A stretch of 47,449 bases of DNA from Silicimonas sp. (GTDB lineage: Bacteria; Pseudomonadota; Alphaproteobacteria; Rhodobacterales; Rhodobacteraceae), in NCBI GenBank assembly GCA_022820365.1, contig JAJEFO010000113.1:1-47449 (forward strand), in the 5' to 3' direction. The notes under the pieces are model-generated. The model was not told the origin of the DNA. It was given only the letters and a program-made list of their open reading frames with translations, and made no database searches. The translations under genes and the position numbers were made by a program. Shown piece after piece: positions 7,914 to 17,662 of this stretch. Position 1 is the stretch's first letter, and each line of letters begins with the position of its first letter.

Positions 7914-8811
7914 TCTCTCCCTCCGCCTGCACGGCCTCGACCTCCGGCAGCAGCGGGCCAACCAGAACTGCCGGCGCATCCAGTCTCTCGGCCGGTGGGC
8001 TGCGAAGCACCCGAAGGAATTTCATCCGGTCGTAGTCGGCAGCAAGCCGCAGCCTGAGGCGACCGTCGCGATCCAGCAGGACACTTCCGACCAGCAGCTC
8101 CGCAGGCAGTACGCGACCTGCGCCGGACGAGACGACACGATCGCCCGGCCGCACGTCGTTCGGGGCGTCGATGAGTTCAAGGACCGGCAACCGGGAGTTG
8201 TCGCCCACAAGAAGTGCACTTTGCCCCGACGGACGGATGGTGACGGGAACGCGGCTTGCATTGTCCGTCAAGAGCAGCACACGGCTTGAATGCTGCCCGA
8301 CGCCTAGGATTCGACCGACAAGTCCGAGCCCGTCGGTGACGGCCCATCCGTCCGTGATTCCGTCGCGGACGCGCCCGACATTCAGCAGCACGGAATGTCG
8401 GTAGGGCGACCCGCTGTCGGCGATGATCTTGCCCGTGACCACCGTCAGTGCCGGGTCCAGCCGGGCCTTGTTCAAGTTGAGCAATCGGGCGTTTTCCTGC
8501 TCCAATTGCAGCGCGGTCTCTCTCCAGGCCTTTAGGCGACGAAGTTCATCGCGCAATTCACGGTTTTGGCGCTGAAGAAAGGCATAGGACCGAATCTGCG
8601 TTGCCAGATTGACCGCCTCCGTGACCGGCACCAAGGCCCATTCAAGGTTTGGCAGGACGAAGTCGACGACGGCAACCCGCACGCGCTCAGCCCGCGACGT
8701 ATCGCTCCGCCAAAGAACGAATGTTGCAAAGAGGACAATGACCAGGCAGCCGACGGCAATGTGCCTGATCGGACGAAAATAGTCGACTTTCTTGTCGTTT
8801 CGCCGTGCCAC
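7900..8811 (-). CDS. mreC: Rod shape-determining protein MreC
   Basis: Periplasmic scaffold of the cell-elongation complex, anchored by one N-terminal membrane helix (about residues 19-37 from the GTG start). A coiled coil follows at about 70-110 (rich in Leu/Glu/Arg, QNRELRDELRRLKAW). The two-lobed beta domain contains the family signatures DSGSPYRHSVLLNVG and DGLGLVGRI. I use the GTG at 8811, which gives an N-terminus like that of Rhodobacter MreC; a second GTG at 8841 would add ten residues. The gene starts 119 bases after mreB. That gap contains only a weak hairpin (GTGGCA/TGCCAC at 8846-8865). It overlaps mreD downstream. Confidence 0.92.
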   Translation of the reverse strand: MARRNDKKVDYFRPIRHIAVGCLVIVLFATFVLWRSDTSRAERVRVAVVDFVLPNLEWALVPVTEAVNLATQIRSYAFLQRQNRELRDELRRLKAWRETALQLEQENARLLNLNKARLDPALTVVTGKIIADSGSPYRHSVLLNVGRVRDGITDGWAVTDGLGLVGRILGVGQHSSRVLLLTDNASRVPVTIRPSGQSALLVGDNSRLPVLELIDAPNDVRPGDRVVSSGAGRVLPAELLVGSVLLDRDGRLRLRLAADYDRMKFLRVLRSPPAERLDAPAVLVGPLLPEVEAVQAEGENADG

Positions 8812-8930
8812 GATCCCACTTTGGCAACATCGCTGTTCCACGCCTGTGGCACTTGATCATGCCACCCGATCCGGGAGGAATCGACACCGCGATTCCACGA
8901 CGCGGGATTACAGAATGACGTGCCTCCCCT

Positions 8931-10319
<1,389 letters not shown>

Positions 10320-10655
10320 TCAAAACATGCGAACGCCAAGCGGGACATCCTTGTCAGGCTTCAACAACACGACCTCGCCATCCTCGTCGGGCACTCCCAG
10401 CACAAGAATCTCCGACATGACCGGACCGATCTGACGCGGCGGGAAGTTCACGACCGCGAGCACCTTCCGCCCCGGAAGCGCCTCGACGTCATAGTGCCGC
10501 GTGATCTGCGCGGAGCTTTTCCTGACGCCGAGATCCGGCCCGAAGTCGACCCAGAGCTTTAACGCGGGCTTTCGCGCCTCCGGAAACGGTTCCGCGCGCG
10601 TTATCTTGCCGACGCGAATGTCGACCTTCATGAATTCCTCAAAACTGATTGTCAT
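10320..10655 (-). CDS. csaA: CsaA-type tRNA-binding domain protein
   Basis: A 111-residue stand-alone OB-fold domain of the EMAP/Arc1p tRNA-binding type, known as CsaA and described as a secretion-related chaperone in Bacillus. The whole protein is the domain: it opens with FMKVDIRVGKI and has the conserved central part KLWVDFGPDLG, the Ser-Ser-Ala-Gln-Ile segment, and VNFPPRQIGPVMSEILVLG. The length equals the family norm. Its ATG overlaps the proC stop (aaATGAca), so it is translated from the proC message. The domain is firm. Whether it acts on tRNA, exported proteins or both in this organism is not shown. Confidence 0.88.
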   Translation of the reverse strand: MTISFEEFMKVDIRVGKITRAEPFPEARKPALKLWVDFGPDLGVRKSSAQITRHYDVEALPGRKVLAVVNFPPRQIGPVMSEILVLGVPDEDGEVVLLKPDKDVPLGVRMF

Positions 10656-11470
10656 TTGCCCAACTCCCGGCTTCTGCCGGCTGCCGCGCTGACAGCTCGG
10701 GAGACAATTGCGGGAAATCCCGCGGCATCGTCCATCAGGACCTTCAACGCAGCCTCCGTCGTCCCACCCGGCGACGTGACGTTGACGCGAAGCTGTCCAG
10801 GGTCCTCCGGCGACGCATCGGCCAGCGCACCTGCACCGGCTACGGTCGAACGCGCGAGCTTAAGGGCCAGTTCCGGTGAAAGACCCTCTGCCTGTCCGGC
10901 CGCCGCAAGCGTCTCGATGAGATGGAAGACATAGGCCGGGCCCGACCCGGACACTGCTGTCACCGCGTCCATGTCCGCTTCCCGATCCAGGCGCACGGTG
11001 TACCCAACGGCGGACAGGAGTTCCTCGCCCGCATGCATGGCGGCCTCGGAGACCTGGCCATTGCCGATGAGTGCCGTAATGCCCCGCCCGATTGCAGCAG
11101 GCGTGTTCGGCATCGCGCGAATGACCGGGGTCGATGACCCGAGCGCCGCTTCGAAATGTTCAAGCGTCGTCCCTGCGGCAATCGACAGGAAGAGCGTGTT
11201 CTTGCGTCCCCCGAATTGCCGTACCGATTCCAATGCCGTGTCCATCATCTGCGGCTTGACTGCGACCACCACGATAGCCGGCGAGGCAGGCAGGTCGGCA
11301 TTCAGGTTCACGCCAGCAAGCGCTTTCAGTTCGTCGGACGGCACCGGATCGACCACCCAGACGACGCTCGTGTCCATGCCTTGTCCGATCCATCCTTGAA
11401 GCAATGCCCCGCCCATCTTGCCGCAGCCAAGGAGGACAAGGCCCCGATGCACGATATCTCCAAATTCCAT
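10652..11470 (-). CDS. proC: Pyrroline-5-carboxylate reductase
   Basis: Last step of proline synthesis: NAD(P)H reduction of 1-pyrroline-5-carboxylate to L-proline, in the cytoplasm. The 272-residue protein has the Rossmann motif LLGCGKMGGALL (about 13-24), the VVAVKPQ segment, AMPNTPAAIG, and the C-terminal substrate/dimerisation region SGSGPAYVFHLIE. ProC proteins are usually about 265-275 residues. The stop overlaps the csaA start by four bases. A 171-base gap separates it from the upstream ybjN-type gene; I saw no clear promoter there. Confidence 0.95.
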   Translation of the reverse strand: MEFGDIVHRGLVLLGCGKMGGALLQGWIGQGMDTSVVWVVDPVPSDELKALAGVNLNADLPASPAIVVVAVKPQMMDTALESVRQFGGRKNTLFLSIAAGTTLEHFEAALGSSTPVIRAMPNTPAAIGRGITALIGNGQVSEAAMHAGEELLSAVGYTVRLDREADMDAVTAVSGSGPAYVFHLIETLAAAGQAEGLSPELALKLARSTVAGAGALADASPEDPGQLRVNVTSPGGTTEAALKVLMDDAAGFPAIVSRAVSAAAGRSRELGK

Positions 11471-11641
11471 GGCAAACGTCCCTCGTATGCTCGTCCCCTC
11501 CTATCCCATTCCGGCAACGCGCTGAAATCCGTTATCGCGCGGCTCCAAAGGAAAACCGGGTCGCCCGTTCAGCGGCCCGGCTCCCTGTGCGTCCGTGACC
11601 AACAAGGGAGGAAACAAGTGTACGGACGCAGCAATTCCTAT

Positions 11642-12142
11642 TCAGGCGCGGCCATAGGCCTCGGCCATGGCAACATCCATTGCGCGTTCCGGCGATTCCT
11701 TGCCCCATGTGGCAAGCTGAAACGCCGGGTAGAACCGTTCGGCCGCCAGCACGGCGGTCCGAATCATCGTGTCAACCTGCTCGGCACTCGCGGATTGCGC
11801 TCCGGCCAGCACGAGGCCGTATCGCCATGCCATCAGCTTCTGGGACTGCCAGTACGCGAACGCTCCTGACCAGCACATGTCATTGGTCCGGTTCAGCACT
11901 TCGTAGAGCGCACCCATCCTGTCCGTTGGCGGATCGATCTCGAAGGTGCAAATCAAGCGCAGGGTCTCGTCCTGCGGAGACCAGGCAAGGGTGATCGAAT
12001 ACGTCCGCCATTGCCCTTCGATCGCCATGGCGATCTGGTCTTCTGCAAACCGGTCGAACTCCCACTCGTGACGCTCGGCCACGTGCTCGACGATGTCGAT
12101 CGGGTGGAGGTCTTCGGTGGTGTATTGCTCGGTCAGCGACAT
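11642..12142 (-). CDS. YbjN domain-containing protein
   Basis: A 166-residue soluble protein of the YbjN family, which resembles type III secretion chaperone folds and has no established enzymatic role. The start at the ATG at 12142 gives MSLTEQYTTEDLHPIDIVE, matching Rhodobacterales relatives as I recall them; the ATG at 12157 would add five residues. The family core is present: WEFDRFAEDQIAMAIEGQW, then a Trp/Tyr-rich second half (WSGAFAYWQSQKLMAWRYGLV). It lies upstream of proC-csaA on the same strand and may be co-transcribed. No signal peptide or membrane segment is visible. Confidence 0.8.
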   Translation of the reverse strand: MSLTEQYTTEDLHPIDIVEHVAERHEWEFDRFAEDQIAMAIEGQWRTYSITLAWSPQDETLRLICTFEIDPPTDRMGALYEVLNRTNDMCWSGAFAYWQSQKLMAWRYGLVLAGAQSASAEQVDTMIRTAVLAAERFYPAFQLATWGKESPERAMDVAMAEAYGRA

Positions 12143-12507
12143 GCGCTCTTGCCCCATCTTGCGTGCCTGGCGGTTGATTCCACCACGACTTGCCGTCAAT
12201 TCAAGACTCGGTGGGCCGTGTCATCCACCTTGCGAGATATGGTGTTCCGAAAGGGGAGACCTGTAAAGCGAAAACTTGTCCGGATCGGAAAAAAGTGAAT
12301 CGACCGGCCGGTTTCGCAAAATGACGTCCGGGATCTGCGCCCGTATCCTGCGAAAGCCAAAGGGAAGACGGCGCTGCAACGGCTCTTCAGCCTGTCGGCC
12401 CGGACGCCGGGCGAGATCTTACAACGGGTGCCCGCCATGCCGTTTGCACGACATTCGGATTCCGCGACCGCTGCCCGCGCCGACGAGCCCGCCGCACCAA
12501 GTCGAGG
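12143..12507. other. Gene-free region between ybjN and ubiK
   Basis: These 365 bases hold an 80-codon minus-strand open frame (12196-12438) with an Arg/Ser/Phe-rich product, no ribosome-binding site and no family resemblance, so I do not call it. The region should contain the ybjN promoter. I saw no convincing -35/-10 pair and no terminator for ubiK. Confidence 0.5.
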
Positions 12508-12762
12508 TCAGGACTTCTTTCGCTTGCGGGTCTCCAGCGCCTCGACCCGCGCCTTGAGCGCCTCGTTCTCGGCGCGGGCTTTTTCGGCCATTGCCCGCAC
12601 GGCGTCAAATTCCTCGCGGGTCACGAGATCACGACCCGCCAGCCATCGGTCGAGCGCTCCCTTCATGACCGTCTCGAACTCGTCCCGGGCACCCCGGGCG
12701 ACTCCCATCGAATTCATCATGAGCTGTGCGAGATCGTCCAATCTCGGATTTCGAGTCTGCAT
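12508..12762 (-). CDS. ubiK: UbiK-type accessory factor (BMFP/YqiC family)
   Basis: Short helical protein of 84 residues in the membrane fusogenic (BMFP) family; the E. coli member UbiK assists aerobic ubiquinone biosynthesis. The N-terminal half is an amphipathic helix (LDDLAQLMMNSMGVARGARDE). The C-terminal 35 residues form a strongly predicted coiled coil (AMAEKARAENEALKARVEAL) ending in a basic Lys/Arg/Ser tail. The ATG has GAGG eight bases upstream. It is divergent from lgt, 103 bases away. Family membership is clear; the ubiquinone role is by analogy. Confidence 0.82.
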   Translation of the reverse strand: MQTRNPRLDDLAQLMMNSMGVARGARDEFETVMKGALDRWLAGRDLVTREEFDAVRAMAEKARAENEALKARVEALETRKRKKS

Positions 12763-12865
12763 TCCAGCACCTCGTCAAGCTTGAATACGTTCCGGCATCT
12801 GTAAGTCGCAAGCGCGCGCTTCACAAGGTTGACGCCTCGGCGCAGCAATGCCACGAACGCGACTC

Positions 12866-13753
12866 ATGCAGCATGGAATTCCGTTTCCCGACATTTCACC
12901 AGTCCTGGTAGAGATTTCCCTGGGTCCGATCGACCTGCCGATTCGCTGGTATGCTCTCGCCTACATCGCGGGAATCCTGATCGGCTACTGGATTCTCCGT
13001 CGAATCATCGGACGGCCCCAACTCTGGAAAGACGATTCCCCGGCCCTTGACCGCAAGCGGCTTGATGACCTCATGGTCTGGCTGATCCTCGGCGTCGTTC
13101 TGGGAGGCCGCCTCGGATATGTCCTGTTCTACGGCGGAGGACAGTTTCTGCAAGATCCCCTGTCCATCCTGCGCGTTTGGGAAGGCGGCATGTCGTTCCA
13201 TGGCGGTCTGCTGGGCGTTGCCGTCGCCGCTGCCGTCTTCGGGCACAGGCACAATCTGCCCCTGACGGGGCTCGCGGACGGACTGGCGCTCGCGGCACCG
13301 CCGGGGCTTTTCCTTGGTCGCATCGCGAACTTCATCAACGCCGAACTCTGGGGAAAGCCAACGGACGTGCCGTGGGGCGTGATCTTTCCGGGATCCGCCG
13401 CGCAGAACTGTCCCGGCATCGAAGGCGCCTGCGCAAGGCACCCTTCGCAAATCTATGAAGCGGGGCTCGAAGGCCTGCTTCTCGGAGCGATTCTTCTTTG
13501 GCTCGTCCTTGCGCGAGGCTGGCTCAAGCGGCCCGGTGCAATTGTCGGCGTCTTCATTGCGGGTTACGGCGCGTCCCGCTTTGCGGTGGAGTTCTTCAGG
13601 CAAGCCGACTCCCAGTTCGTGTCGGCCGACAATCCCGCGGGACATGTCGTCAGTGCCGGACCGGTGGGAGTCACCATGGGCCAGCTCCTGTCCCTGCCAA
13701 TGATCGCCCTCGGGCTGCTCGTGCTCTTCCTTGCGTTCCGATCCCGCCAGTGA
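12866..13753 (+). CDS. lgt: Prolipoprotein diacylglyceryl transferase
   Basis: Inner-membrane enzyme that transfers diacylglycerol from phosphatidylglycerol to the lipobox cysteine of prolipoproteins; Pal in this window is a predicted substrate. The protein has seven hydrophobic segments and the family motifs [11 protein letters not shown] near the N-terminus, MSFHGGLLG with the essential His, and the Lgt signature [13 protein letters not shown]. From the ATG at 12866 it has 295 residues. An ATG at 12848 would add six residues, and neither start has a good ribosome-binding site. The sequence leading into IPFPDISP favours the shorter form. Confidence 0.93.
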   Translation: MQHGIPFPDISPVLVEISLGPIDLPIRWYALAYIAGILIGYWILRRIIGRPQLWKDDSPALDRKRLDDLMVWLILGVVLGGRLGYVLFYGGGQFLQDPLSILRVWEGGMSFHGGLLGVAVAAAVFGHRHNLPLTGLADGLALAAPPGLFLGRIANFINAELWGKPTDVPWGVIFPGSAAQNCPGIEGACARHPSQIYEAGLEGLLLGAILLWLVLARGWLKRPGAIVGVFIAGYGASRFAVEFFRQADSQFVSADNPAGHVVSAGPVGVTMGQLLSLPMIALGLLVLFLAFRSRQ

Positions 13754-13856
13754 ACGCGGTCCCTCGCCTCTCCATCCATATGCGCCAAACGCGCCAGACG
13801 GCGAAGGCCGCTCCTGCGAGAAACGCCCTGCCTGACTGCAAGGGACACGTTTTCGG

Positions 13857-14921
13857 ATGACTGAACTCGAAAGGCGCCTCATCCGGAGAATCCGCGACAC
13901 CGGCCCAATGACCATGGCGGACTACATGTCGGACTGTCTGCTGCATCCCGAATTCGGATACTATTCCACGCGCGATCCCCTCGGCGCGCCAGGCGACTTC
14001 ACCACCGCGCCAGAAATCAGCCAGATGTTCGGCGAACTCTTGGGGCTGGCAATTGCGCAGGCTTGGCTCGACCGCGAGGCGCCGCGACCGGTATGTCTCG
14101 CCGAGCTTGGCCCCGGAAGAGGCACGCTCATGGCGGACATGCTTCGGGCCGGTCGGACAGTACCCGAATTCCACGAAGCCCTGTCCGTTCACCTCGTGGA
14201 AGCTTCACCAGTTCTGCGCGGCGTGCAACGGAAGACGATTGACCACCCGCTGCAACATCACGAGTCTATCGTAAGCCTTCCCCGCGTTCCCCTGTTTCTC
14301 GTCGCAAACGAGTTCTTCGACGCACTTCCCGTCCGCCAGTTCCAGCGGGATGGCACCGCGTGGCGGGAACGCATGGTTGGCATTGACAGCGAAGGCGTCC
14401 TGACCATGGGCCTCTCGGACCCGGTCAGGCCTAAATCACTTGCCGGAAGGCTGAGCGATGCACGCGACGGCGACATCGTCGAAATCCGGCCAGCCGCAGA
14501 TGTCATCGCAGGCGACGTCGGGGCGCGCATTGCCGAACTTGGCGGTCTTGCACTGGTGATTGACTACGGCGGCCAACGGTCGCTAGGCGACACGCTGCAG
14601 GCCGTCCGCGATCACAAGAGCGTGCCTCCGCTGACCGCACCCGGCGCGTCTGACCTGACCGCCCATGTGGACTTCGAGGCAATTGCACATGCTGCCCGCC
14701 CGGCAGCTCACACGCGGGCGATTCCCCAGGGCGAATTCCTCGAACGTCTCGGAATAGTCCAGCGCACGGAGAGACTGGCAGCCGGGCTGAAGGGATTCGC
14801 ACTCGAAAATCATGTCGCCGCCCTTCGACGCTTGACGCATGAAGACGAAATGGGAACACTCTTTCAGGCAATGGCGCTCTACCAGGAAGGCGCACCCTTG
14901 CCGCCCGGGTTCACGGCATGA
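13857..14921 (+). CDS. MidA/NDUFAF7-type SAM-dependent methyltransferase
   Basis: Class I methyltransferase of the MidA family; the mitochondrial relative NDUFAF7 dimethylates an arginine of a complex I subunit. The 354-residue protein begins with the characteristic N-terminal region (MTMADYMSDCLLHPEFGYY, residues 18-36) and GAPGDFTTAPEISQMFGE. SAM-binding motif I is LAELGPGRGTL (81-91), and VANEFFDALPVRQF follows. It starts 103 bases after lgt and its stop overlaps the pgeF ATG. A role in complex I assembly is an inference from the mitochondrial homologue. Confidence 0.85.
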   Translation: MTELERRLIRRIRDTGPMTMADYMSDCLLHPEFGYYSTRDPLGAPGDFTTAPEISQMFGELLGLAIAQAWLDREAPRPVCLAELGPGRGTLMADMLRAGRTVPEFHEALSVHLVEASPVLRGVQRKTIDHPLQHHESIVSLPRVPLFLVANEFFDALPVRQFQRDGTAWRERMVGIDSEGVLTMGLSDPVRPKSLAGRLSDARDGDIVEIRPAADVIAGDVGARIAELGGLALVIDYGGQRSLGDTLQAVRDHKSVPPLTAPGASDLTAHVDFEAIAHAARPAAHTRAIPQGEFLERLGIVQRTERLAAGLKGFALENHVAALRRLTHEDEMGTLFQAMALYQEGAPLPPGFTA

Positions 14922-15673
14922 CGCTCGAGGTCATCACGGCCGATGCCATGGCACGGATGCGCCATGGCTTCTTCACGCGGAGAGGCGGTGCATCCTCCGG
15001 CCTCTTTGCAAGCCTGAATTGCGGCTTTGGCTCGACGGACCGGAAGGAGACCGTGGCGGCCAACCGGAAACGGGTGGCCGACGCTCTCGGACTCTCGCCG
15101 AAACGCCTGGCCACGGTTCACCAGGTGCATTCGGCCAAGGCACTTGCAACGGACACACCGTTCCATGTGCGGCCGAAAGCCGATGCAATGGCCACGGCGA
15201 CGCCTGGCCTCGGCCTCGCCATCCTGACCGCTGACTGCCAGCCAGTGCTCTTTGCCGACAAGGCCGCGCACGTGATCGGCGCCGCACATGCCGGATGGCG
15301 CGGTGCACTGGACGGAATCCTGGAAGCCACTGTCAATGCAATGGAAGGACTCGGAGCGCGCCCGGCGGAAATTTCCGCCGTGATCGGCCCGTCAATCAGC
15401 CAGCGCGCGTATGAAGTAGGGCCGGAATTCCTTGAGCGCTTCGTCGACGACGATCCCGGAAACACGCGGTTCTTCGCGAACGGACGCGGCGACCGCTACC
15501 AGTTCGATCTCGTTGGCTACAGCCTGCAACGCCTGCGCAACGCCGGCATAGGCGAGGTGCAATGGACGGGGCATTGCACATATTCCGATTCGGACCGCTT
15601 CTTTTCCTATCGGCGAAGTCGGCATCGCAACGAGCCGGAATACGGTCGCCTGATGTCCGTCATCTGCCTTTGA
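14918..15673 (+). CDS. pgeF: Peptidoglycan editing factor PgeF (laccase-domain/YfiH)
   Basis: Cytoplasmic enzyme of the multicopper-polyphenol-oxidase-like (YfiH) family; E. coli PgeF removes wrongly incorporated L-Ser from muropeptide precursors. The 251-residue protein carries the metal-site residues in the usual order: VHQVHS, then TADCQPVLFAD with the Cys, then HAGWRG. The C-terminal part has GPSISQRAYEVG and TYSDSDRFFSYRR. Its ATG overlaps the stop of the methyltransferase gene (ATGA). It converges on lrp with 67 bases between stops. Older annotations call this family laccase. Confidence 0.9.
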   Translation: MTLEVITADAMARMRHGFFTRRGGASSGLFASLNCGFGSTDRKETVAANRKRVADALGLSPKRLATVHQVHSAKALATDTPFHVRPKADAMATATPGLGLAILTADCQPVLFADKAAHVIGAAHAGWRGALDGILEATVNAMEGLGARPAEISAVIGPSISQRAYEVGPEFLERFVDDDPGNTRFFANGRGDRYQFDLVGYSLQRLRNAGIGEVQWTGHCTYSDSDRFFSYRRSRHRNEPEYGRLMSVICL

Positions 15674-15740
15674 ACGCGAAAGTCTCACCGGTTCCCGAAG
15701 CCACGGACGGCTAGAGCGCCACAGTCCAGCGCGCCCGGCG

Positions 15741-16241
15741 TCACGCGATCTCGACTTGCCGCTCTTCGAGCACGTCAAACGGCACTGCAGGTTCATCCTT
15801 GGCGGACCGAATCACGAGGGAAGTCTTGATCGAGATCACGTTTGGCGCCGACGTCAGTTCATCGGTCAGGAATCGCTGAAAGGTCGAGAGATCTGGAGCT
15901 ACGCATTTGAGGATGAAATCCACTTCGCCATTGAGCATGTTGCACTCTCGGACAAGGGGCCAGTTCCGGCAACGCGTCTCAAATGCGCTCAGGTCCGCTT
16001 CTGCCTGGCTGTGCAGTCCAACCATGACAAAGACCTGCACTTCGAAGCCGAGCGCGCGGGCATCAACCAGGGCGTGATAGCCCCGAATCAGCCCTTGGTC
16101 CTCAAGGGCTCGAACCCTGCGAAGGCACGGCGGCGCGGAAATGCCCACCCGTCGAGCCAACTCGACATTGGTCATGCGGCCATTGGCCTGCAATTCCGCA
16201 AGTATCTTTCGGTCGATTGCGTCGAGCCTTTCGCCTGGCAT
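15741..16241 (-). CDS. Lrp/AsnC-family transcriptional regulator
   Basis: Feast/famine-type DNA-binding regulator of 166 residues. The N-terminal helix-turn-helix is clear (LDAIDRKILAELQANGRMTN... ELARRVGISAPPCLRRVRAL, about residues 6-45), followed by the RAM ligand-binding domain with its Gly-rich beta-alpha-beta-beta pattern. The ATG at 16241 has an AGGGAG sequence about nine bases upstream; the longer open frame to 16412 runs through the promoter. It is divergent from trxB across 289 bases, an arrangement I recognise from Rhodobacterales. It probably regulates its own gene and may affect trxB. The ligand cannot be told from sequence. Confidence 0.9.
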   Translation of the reverse strand: MPGERLDAIDRKILAELQANGRMTNVELARRVGISAPPCLRRVRALEDQGLIRGYHALVDARALGFEVQVFVMVGLHSQAEADLSAFETRCRNWPLVRECNMLNGEVDFILKCVAPDLSTFQRFLTDELTSAPNVISIKTSLVIRSAKDEPAVPFDVLEERQVEIA

Positions 16242-16266
16242 GTTCGTCTGCTCCCTCGTCTGCAGA

Positions 16267-16317
16267 ATCTTACCGGACTGGCTGGTTTCGCGCAATAATG
16301 TGTCGCACTTGCGCAAT
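16267..16317 (-). promoter_or_regulatory. lrp promoter with 21-bp-spaced GCGCAAT repeats
   Basis: On the minus strand TTGCGC (16290-16295) and TAAGAT (16267-16272) are 17 bases apart, a good sigma-70-like promoter ending about 20 bases before the lrp ATG. GCGCAAT occurs at 16290-16296, over the -35 element, and again at 16311-16317. The spacing is exactly 21 bases, two helical turns, and the second copy sits in the palindrome TTGCGCAA (16309-16316). This fits co-operative binding of an Lrp-type protein. Confidence 0.5.
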
Positions 16318-16530
16318 TTCGTTATCCTTGTCCTCGCATTCAATGATGCGGCACCCTTCGGGACGCTCAACCCTGTCCGCCATGATTGCCCGTCATGTCG
16401 CGTGGGAGTCATCGCGCTGCCGTGCTGGTCCGCCGAGAGCTTTCAGCGAATTCCTCGGCGCCAAAGACACTTTCGATGAACGGCTTCCCGGACTATATCG
16501 GTTCAACATTCTTCCGGGGAGGCACCTGCC

Positions 16531-17496
16531 TTGAGCAACACGCGACACACGAAAGTCCTGATCATCGGGTCGGGACCAGCGGGCTACACTGCCGCTGTCT
16601 ATGCGAGCCGCGCGATGCTCGAACCGCTCCTGGTACAGGGCGTGCAGCCAGGCGGTCAGCTCATGATCACGACCGACGTCGAAAACTGGCCCGGCGAAAG
16701 CAGCATCCTAGGCCCCGGCTTGATGGCGAACATGGAGGAACATGCACGTGCCGTCGGCACCGAAATCGTCTCTGATCACATTCAGTCGCTCGACCTCTCG
16801 CGCAGGCCATTCCGTGCAATCGGCGATACGGGCACCATCTACATGGCCGACACCGTCATCATGGCAACGGGGGCGCAGGCAAGATGGCTGGGCCTTGCCT
16901 CGGAGGAGGCATTCAAGGGCTATGGCGTCTCGGCCTGCGCCACCTGCGACGGATTCTTCTTTCGCGGCGAGCACGTCGTTGTTGTCGGAGGGGGCAATAC
17001 GGCTGTCGAGGAAGCGCTCTTTCTGACCAACTTCGCGTCCAAGGTCACCCTGGTCCATCGCCGAGACGAGCTGCGTGCCGAAAAGATCCTTCAGCACCGG
17101 CTATTCAACCACGAGAAGATCGAGGTGCTCTGGGATCATGTTTTGGATGAAGTCTTCGGAACGGAGGAACCGAAGTCCGTCGAGGGCGTGAGGGTGAAGC
17201 ACGTCAAGACCGGGAAGATCACCGGGATCCCCTGCAAGGGGGTATTCATCGCCATCGGCCACACGCCTTCGAACGAACTGGTCAAGGACAGCCTCGAACT
17301 GCACAGCGGCGGCTACGCCGTGACCGCACCCGACTCGACGGCCACGTCGGTCCCCGGCGTGTTTGCCGCCGGCGACATCACCGATCACGTGTATCGCCAA
17401 GCAGTCACTTCGGCCGGCATGGGCTGCATGGCGGCCCTTGAAGCCGAACGCTTCCTTGCCGAACAAGAGCGCGATGCGGAAATAGCTGCCGAGTGA
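16531..17496 (+). CDS. trxB: Thioredoxin-disulfide reductase
   Basis: Flavoprotein that reduces thioredoxin with NADPH; reduced thioredoxin can supply electrons for PAPS or APS reduction. The 321-residue protein has an FAD-binding GSGPAGY motif (13-19), the redox-active CATC (Cys136 and Cys139), the NADPH-binding GGGNTAVEEA, and a C-terminal FAD motif GVFAAGDITDH. The start is the TTG at 16531 with a strong GGGGAGG eight bases upstream. It is divergent from lrp and followed after 166 bases by the sulfate-activating fusion gene on the same strand. Confidence 0.95.
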   Translation: MSNTRHTKVLIIGSGPAGYTAAVYASRAMLEPLLVQGVQPGGQLMITTDVENWPGESSILGPGLMANMEEHARAVGTEIVSDHIQSLDLSRRPFRAIGDTGTIYMADTVIMATGAQARWLGLASEEAFKGYGVSACATCDGFFFRGEHVVVVGGGNTAVEEALFLTNFASKVTLVHRRDELRAEKILQHRLFNHEKIEVLWDHVLDEVFGTEEPKSVEGVRVKHVKTGKITGIPCKGVFIAIGHTPSNELVKDSLELHSGGYAVTAPDSTATSVPGVFAAGDITDHVYRQAVTSAGMGCMAALEAERFLAEQERDAEIAAE

Positions 17497-17662
17497 CTGC
17501 GGATCAGGGCGAGTCCGGTTGGCTGGGCGCCTCGGCGAAAGCGGATGACCCGTGGCCGCGATCCGTTCGTGGCATGGATGGTTCGAGTGCAAAGAACGGC
17601 TTGCCTTCCATGCATGTCGCTGTCTAGGAGGGCGCATTCCAAGACAACGCACCGAGCCTGAC

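Noticed and set aside
8846-8865. GTGGCA/TGCCAC hairpin between mreB and mreC
   Set aside because: Six-pair stem with an eight-base loop and no T-run; easily chance in a GC-rich gap.
12896-13915. 339-codon minus-strand open frame
   Set aside because: Fully antisense to lgt, whose family motifs are unmistakable; the antisense product is Arg/Gly/Glu-rich without a domain or ribosome-binding site.
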